In this document: positions 58,103 through 64,000 of the stretch, one piece after another | How the letters are laid out: each line of letters starts with the position of its first letter | Position numbering within the stretch: position 1 is the stretch's first letter | Assembly (NCBI GenBank): GCA_963920665.1 | Contig: OY987266.1 | Span: 873,001-937,000 of the forward strand | Length of the DNA stretch: 64,000 bases | Origin: Straminergon stramineum | Taxonomy: Eukaryota > Streptophyta > Bryopsida > Hypnales > Calliergonaceae | Reading direction: 5' to 3' | Program-made: the position numbers and the translations under genes | Notes under the pieces: generated by a model | What the model was told of the DNA's origin: nothing | The model's input: the letters and a program-made list of their open reading frames with translations, nothing else | Database searches by the model: none

Positions 58103-60530
58103 CTAAGGTGAAGGCACCCGTAACTGATCAAATAAGCAATTCTAGAGATGATTTGTAGAAGTAGTGTAAGTTGAAGCAAATATTTTCAGAGGTGCAATGA
58201 TAGAAATGATGGAGATTGCAAAAAAATTTGGTAATTTTGTTACAAGAACTAAAATTACTGTAAATTTTGAAAGCCAAGAGGAGTTGGTTTGGACCTCTAT
58301 TTCCAATGTCTAGAGTCACTTACAAAGTGGCTCTCACTTAGAGTCATGCAATTTGAGGGACATGTGTCATGGCACTTCAATATCTGGACATGCCATGGCA
58401 CATAAAATTGGATGGACATGTGTCATTTTTTGAGAAACTAAAATGAATCTCAATGACTCTTGAAATATAAGACACCCTACTAATTGCCAGTGGACCAGCC
58501 TTGGTTGGTAATGGGTGCTTTCACTTTAGGAGGTTTGTGAAGTACCCATTTTAAGAGTTGAAATTGATTTTGGGGAGATGAAACTTTTTGGAATATTTTT
58601 CAATAAATTTCCCTTGAAAGAGAAATGGAATTGGCATTTAACTTAAGTCGTCTCATATTTTTTTGGAGCTCTGTGGAATTAGTTAAGAATTTTTGAAGTT
58701 GTAATCGCATAGGGCTCTTAAATCACTCACCTCCTTAATTGTACACAAATTGTACATCATTGGTATACATTTGAGGAGGTGGATGATTTTGGATGGCTTA
58801 AGACTCAATTTAAGAAACTCCTAGTGTAGATTTGCTTTAATTCATAAACTCCTGAGGCCTTCTTTGTCAAAAATCACTCAAAACTATCATTTCTAGTGCA
58901 ACAAAGAGCAAAAACTTTAAAATGGTGTTTTTTTGGCATAAATAACCATATGATCTTACAATAGACTAGTATGAGAAACTATGAAAAAAAAATTAGAGAC
59001 TTCCACCTTCTAGATTACAAGATAATTGAATTCAAAGTAAAGAAATCAAGTTATTTTAGTATGATAAACTATGAATAAAAAATTTAGATAGTTCAACCTC
59101 ATAGATTACATGATAAATGCATTCAAAGTAAAGAAATCATGCTATTTGGCACAATGTCAACCTAATTTATGAGACTTTGAATCTTCTTATCTTCAAAATT
59201 TTGTTCTACAAATTTTTAATTAAAAAAAAATTATCATAAAAAATTGAGTTGAGAATATAGAAAGAAGAAAATTTTAAAAGAATAATGTGACTTTCATTCC
59301 TTTCAACATTGTTAAGTAGAAAAAGGTACATCATAGAGAAAAAACTAAATCATCACTTGCTTGAAGTTGGAATGAGAGTGCACAAATCCCAATAGTAAGA
59401 TTGTTCAAACAAGCAAAGTGAACCTTGAGGCTTGAGGAACTTTTTGTTTTAAAAAGATTTGAAAATTGATCTCAAGAACGAATCGATAATGTAAATTTTT
59501 CCTAAAGATGTTATGATTCCTTGCAAAGCAAGATGCTCTTTCACTTTCACATCACAAATCCAAATGACATGAATCAAAACTTTCCATGTAGTCAAAAATA
59601 CAATCCATGAGAAACAAACTTTAAAAAAAAATTATTTCAAGGCTTTCTATGGAATTTTCTATTTCCATGCTTGATTCAAACCTAGGCTTATTGGGATATA
59701 ACTTATATTTCCAAAAATCTAAAATAAAATTCTATCTTGTAAGAAAGTTTCAAAAAATTTCATCCAAAATTGAGCTCATAGGAACCTACCCCAAACTGTT
59801 TTGTCTTATGCGGGGACAAATGATGGTACTTTAGGGATTAAAGTATGACTTCTTCTATTCCAAAATAATTTTCTAACTCCCCTTTAATTTATTGGTTCCA
59901 AAAAAATCTTTTAGTGCTTAAAATTAAATTATCATCTATGTGGACAATTTTAGTACCATGGACACAATCATATTTACTTGCCTTATTAGAATTTGTAGAT
60001 AGTCCAAGGTAGTCCAAGGACATCCTAGTAGTATTGGATTAAGCTTATGACCAAGGTAATGATCATATTTGGAGAGTCTAAGCTTTCAAGTCTAGCTTAA
60101 CATTTTTTAAAAAGAAGGCAAAAGAATCCTTCTATAGTACCACTGTAATAGGAATTTATAAGTTTTATAGTAGCCCACAATACATTAGCAAGCTTGTATT
60201 CAAGATGTTATATGGTGAAAAGAGTCTTGATTCATGGATAGCAAAGGCCCCCTTGCCTTGAAGTCCAAGAATGATGTACACCTGATGTGTTCAAATTTGA
60301 TTTTTAACAATAGAATTCAATAAACCTCCAAAAAAATGATAATATTTTATTTTAGTTGAATACATGATGTATTACATTTGCATTGTATTTCATTCTTTTA
60401 GACATAAAAGTTCCTTCTACCATTTAATTTTACTTAAAACAAACATTTCGAATGAACTTCATTTGCATTTGCATTGATGCTAAATTTGTGTTGGCATCTT
60501 TGGCTATGGATTAGCAATCATACAATTTTG
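58103..60530. other. AT-rich transposon-derived tract
   Basis: No gene. 58840-59150 carries, inverted, the repeat seen at 10790-10984 and 12220-12431. Its core (actatga.aaaaaattaga....attacatgataa) is itself duplicated at about 58975-59045 and 59065-59130. A right end GGTACTTTAGGGA then TTAA lies at 59838-59841. Confidence 0.45.
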
Positions 60531-60535
60531 CCAAA

Positions 60536-60662
60536 GCAAGGACAATCTAAATTACTTAGTGGATCACAACTTGGGATCGGGTGTGGGACCAAAACTGGAA
60601 GTAGACAATCTAAATCACTTGATGGATCACAATCCGGGAGTGGTATTGAGACGAGGCAATGG
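60536..60662. repeat. Two 64 bp tandem units
   Basis: Units starting at about 60540 and 60604 share gacaatctaaat.actt and atggatcacaa.c.ggga blocks. The 70-codon frame through them (60474-60686) shows the same internal repeat and is not otherwise supported. Confidence 0.65.
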
Positions 60663-61019
60663 GCCATGTTTGTCCAATTCAAATAGGGTTGTAGTAACAT
60701 GATGTTGGGGTTTGGATACATCCAAGCTTGTTGGTGCTTTTGGCAGATTTGCATTTGGAGGCAATATTTCGAAAAAAAACTATGGTTAGTCCAAAGTTAG
60801 CTAGTGGAAGTAGGAAAAATCCAATTACCTTTGGAAAGCCAATGCCAATTCCAATTTGGAAGAAGTTGGCGTGTGAGAAATTGATATTGTAGGAAATAAA
60901 ACAATATTTTTTGTGATTGAGAGGATGTAACCTGTGTGACAATTGGGAAAACAAAAACAAAGAACGGTCCTTTTTTGTGGAAGGAGGAAATGAGTTGGAG
61001 GAGGTCCCAAATTTTTAAG

Positions 61020-62400
61020 ACCTCTGAGTGTCTGTTTGGAGGTCAGTCGCCCTTCAAACCAACTTTGTTTTATTGGGGCTTGAAAGTCACTGGTATGTCC
61101 TTCAGTTGCCTCCTTGGGCTGTCAGTGCAGTCCTTGTGTCCTTGCAAGAAGAAAGTAAACACAAAAATACTTCAAACCTGCCATTGCCATTGTGGCAGCG
61201 CCTGAGCATGATCCCCAAGTCCACACGGCTCACCACATTTTGCAGAGGCCCCTGAAAATACAAATCTTCACGTGAGAAAGTGCATCTCTTGTAGACAAGG
61301 AAATCGATACCTAAAAGTTAGACTGTATTGGATTATCGGAAATGTGATGGTATCCCCATGAATCCTTGAAAACCACGCTCTTCCGGCTTTTTCAAGAGGT
61401 GTGTCCTGTTGTTGTGCGGAGACTGCGTCTTTTTAGTCACACTTCCTTGTAACATTGTAACATTGTGTAACCAGGCAATGGTCCTCTCCAGACACTGGAA
61501 GGTATTCTACTTTGCAAGATATAGGGTAGGGACTTCTAAGTCTTAATTTAAGGACCTGGGTTGGTTCAGGAGTTATCAATAAGACAATTTTGTTCACTGT
61601 ACTTTGCCGGGGTCCCCTTTTTCAAGGGTGCAGGAGGGACTGACCCCTGCCTGCCTCATCGGTGAACACTGTTCTGCACCCTAACGTACGTCAACCATAA
61701 ACCTTGAACTTCCACTCATCTTGATCAGAGCGAATTTTCCAGGGAATACCAGAGGAAGCTCTGTGGAGATTTCAAATGCCGGAAATGCCAGTTCACAATT
61801 AAAGGGTCGTGAAAGTCAAGGAGCCTGAACAAGAAAACAGGGATTACCTTCAACCCACACCAATGAGGAACAAGTACTGTGCACAGTGTGCAGCTTGTGA
61901 ACGATCTGATCGATGCCGAATTGCAGTGACGGAACTCTAGTTGCTGGTTGACTTCAATCCGTAGCCCGGCGCATACAATTTCGTGCAACTGACAGGCTAC
62001 CAGACTTTGTTTACGAGTATAATAAGTGTCTTGACAGCGGACATTGTTCCGGCATTTCACGCAAGTCAAGCATCAATAAAGTGAATATACCAGTCTTGAA
62101 GATTCCTTGAATTTGTTTACATTATAATAGTTCACGTCAACGTAAGTTTAGCTGTTGAAACCACCGATTGGGACTTGAATATTGGGTTTCTTTTCCTTCG
62201 AATTTGGCATTGCCTGCACAGATCTTCACGTGGAGATACTGTGGAAGTGGACTGTTCGCAGTGTACCTGAAATTGACCTTCAACTTGCCGGTGTCGTCGA
62301 AGGTCACTCTCTTACTCGCGGTCTGTCAATATCGGTCCCTGGCGCAGCTAACTTAGTGACATGACTTCTGTTGGCCGGGGCGCCGGGCTTTGGAGTCTGC
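61020..62400 (-). pseudogene. Gene-like fragments, possibly a decayed or unresolved split gene
   Basis: Several minus-strand stretches read like protein between AG and GT borders: from about 62400 (TPKPGAPANRSHV), about 62310 (RVTFDDTGKLKVNFRY, then SPLPQYLHVKICAGNAKFEG, ending in a stop), about 61930 (RVPSLQFGIDQIVHKLH), about 61490 (LERTIAWLHNV) and about 61250 (PLQNVVSRVDLGIMLRRCH). Composition is gene-like compared with the AT-rich flanks. I could not chain them in phase or name a family. Plus-strand frames in the same stretch are about as long. It may be a real gene with exons I cannot resolve, a pseudogene, or chance. Confidence 0.25.
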
Positions 62401-64000
62401 ATTCTTAAAAGTTAAGGTGATCTTTTATATGCCGTACACTTTATACTTTATAAATGTGCATAGGTTTGCGGCCATTGTGATTGAGAAGGCGCCCCTATTT
62501 CAACCATAAAATAGGGACATTCTTTAATCCGTTGGGTCTAGGGGCATATAGAGAGTACTTGCATAGAGTAGATGTCTTCATGTAAGCAATGGTTGAGGAA
62601 GTTTGAAGGAGAATCTTTCTTGAAAAGCGAATTACTATTACAAGGATAGTGTAGTTGTTTATTTTCATTGAATTAATATAAATTGTTATTCTAAAAGCAC
62701 AAATCACAGCTATGCTCCATTGCTGGACTATTTTTTTTTCATTTGTCCATATCTTAAGACTTGTTCTAGTGATTGGTTACTTTGTAAGACTTACTACGAT
62801 AGTAGAAGTTAGCTCACATACTCTTCACTTTGAAGTAGTTCGTATGCCCAATTTTGTACACTTAGATTTGTGTCTCTTGACTCATGAAGATTTGTAAGTC
62901 ACCAACTACCATGAATGAATAAAAAAGACTAGCCTGTCATTTTCCAAAAATAGTCAAATTTGTTCATTCGCTCATTGCAAATTCCCCGTAAAGACTTGTT
63001 CACATCAATTAAGGTATATACATATATATATATATATATATAAAGTAGGCATATCGAATACAAACCTTCTCGATTACTTTGTATTTGAAGGCTTGTATAC
63101 TAATATAGACTGATGTAAACTGATGTAAATATAGACCCAATTGGGAATACGATCCATGAAGGATATGCTTACTTCGCAATTGCATTGCATTCATGAACAA
63201 ATGGAGTTCTAAATGCACTTCCCACATATATTCCCAACTTTGGCATTTTCAATCAGAAATGAACACATGGAAGATTCTCAAGATTCACAGCCCAATGAAT
63301 TTAAAACTATGCAATTCCGTATAGATAACAAACTTAAATCCACATCAGTTTGTAGTGATGTAATTAACAAAAGTTAAAGTTCACCATGATCCTGCAAAGC
63401 CTTTTCCGAAGGCACAGAATCCGTCCGTCGACCCCGGTTAAGTTAAGTATTGTACAGTACAGTAGCTCCAACTGGAGATGGGTCACCACCAGCTGGCTCC
63501 CCTTGTCCATCACCAACTGAAAAGCTGGAGATTTGCTAATTGTATCTTATTAGCAGGTCAGTCTCCAGTCTCCACAAACCAAATCATCAAATTTCCTTGC
63601 AATTGGACACTTGATTTGTACCCAAAATCAACAGGAAAAAATCTGAAATAAAATTATTATTACAAAGCCATTACAAACAAACAAACCAATCGCAAATTGC
63701 CTCGTGGTGCACCTGGTTCCGTCATTTCCAGGCACCCACATTGTGCACCTTCCTCTCAATCACCGTCTCTGGCTCTCTCTCTCTCTCACCGTCCGGCAGG
63801 GAGGGGCTCCGGGATTAATGCCAAATTGCCACCCAAAGCACGCTCCAGCTGCCGTTTCTGCATGACCTAATTGCTAGTGCACACGAGTCAAGCAAAGGAC
63901 GGAGAAAATCCCAATCAGGACACCTTACACCTTTAGAGACTTGAAATATGCTTTCCTTTTGCTGACCACCGTTTTCAGAATTTTTTCATAAATTTTTTTC
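62401..64000. other. Intergenic stretch, no gene recognised
   Basis: AT-rich with a (TA)n run at about 63022-63042 and a CT-rich run near 63772-63788. From about 63400 CpG content rises, which may mark the approach to a gene beyond the edge. Confidence 0.4.

Noticed and set aside
61725..62069. Minus-strand 114-codon Cys-rich frame
   Set aside because: A different frame of the same DNA (RVPSLQFGIDQIVHKLH) reads more like protein, and neither has a family match, so neither was called as a gene.
1..64000. tRNA, rRNA or CRISPR loci
   Set aside because: No cloverleaf with the usual A/B box sequences, no rRNA core motifs and no regularly spaced identical repeats with unique spacers were seen by eye.

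Overview
The window looks like nuclear DNA of a land plant, most likely a bryophyte such as a moss. Genes have many introns with GT..AG borders. AAACCCT telo-box motifs, the plant telomere unit, recur near genes and in introns. The recognisable proteins belong to plant families: an ALE2-like receptor kinase, a class II small heat-shock protein, an M-gamma-like MADS protein and USB1. The species cannot be named from the sequence alone.

I built gene models by hand, chaining open frames through splice sites whose phases agree. Seven protein-coding loci are supported. (1) A coiled-coil protein on the minus strand, cut by the left edge (1-3134). (2) An alpha-crystallin small heat-shock protein, plus strand, two exons (19602-20276). 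(3) A small basic protein with two DRLG-type motifs, minus strand (21405-21944). (4) USB1, the U6 snRNA 3'-end exonuclease, minus strand, six exons and 285 residues (31997-34498). (5) A ten-exon, about 1042-residue protein, minus strand, with an N-terminal zinc ribbon and synergin-like acidic motifs (37158-43160). (6) A single-exon M-gamma-like MADS protein, plus strand (45381-46508). (7) A seven-exon, about 1320-residue proline-rich receptor kinase, minus strand (48410-54120). A Ser-rich frame at 17948-18706 is only possible, and gene-like scraps lie at 61.0-62.4 kb.

Between the genes (about 5-14 kb, 23-31 kb and 56.6-63 kb) lie AT-rich tracts full of repeats. These include a short A-tailed retroposon family with 14-15 bp target duplications, a 417 bp TA-flanked inverted-repeat element whose empty site is preserved in a decayed duplicate 7.5 kb away, and several elements bounded by TTAA with ends starting CCC, which look piggyBac-like. 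There are also degenerate tandem arrays and a 710 bp inverted-repeat element. One island (57726-58102) has foreign-looking composition, two same-frame open stretches split by a TAG, and a terminator-like hairpin.

The genes are not an operon or cluster: they serve RNA processing, vesicle traffic (inferred), transcription, stress protection and cell-surface signalling. The most noteworthy material is the transposon record, the CpG-depleted duplicate near 30 kb, the shared upstream blocks of two genes, and the 57.7 kb island.
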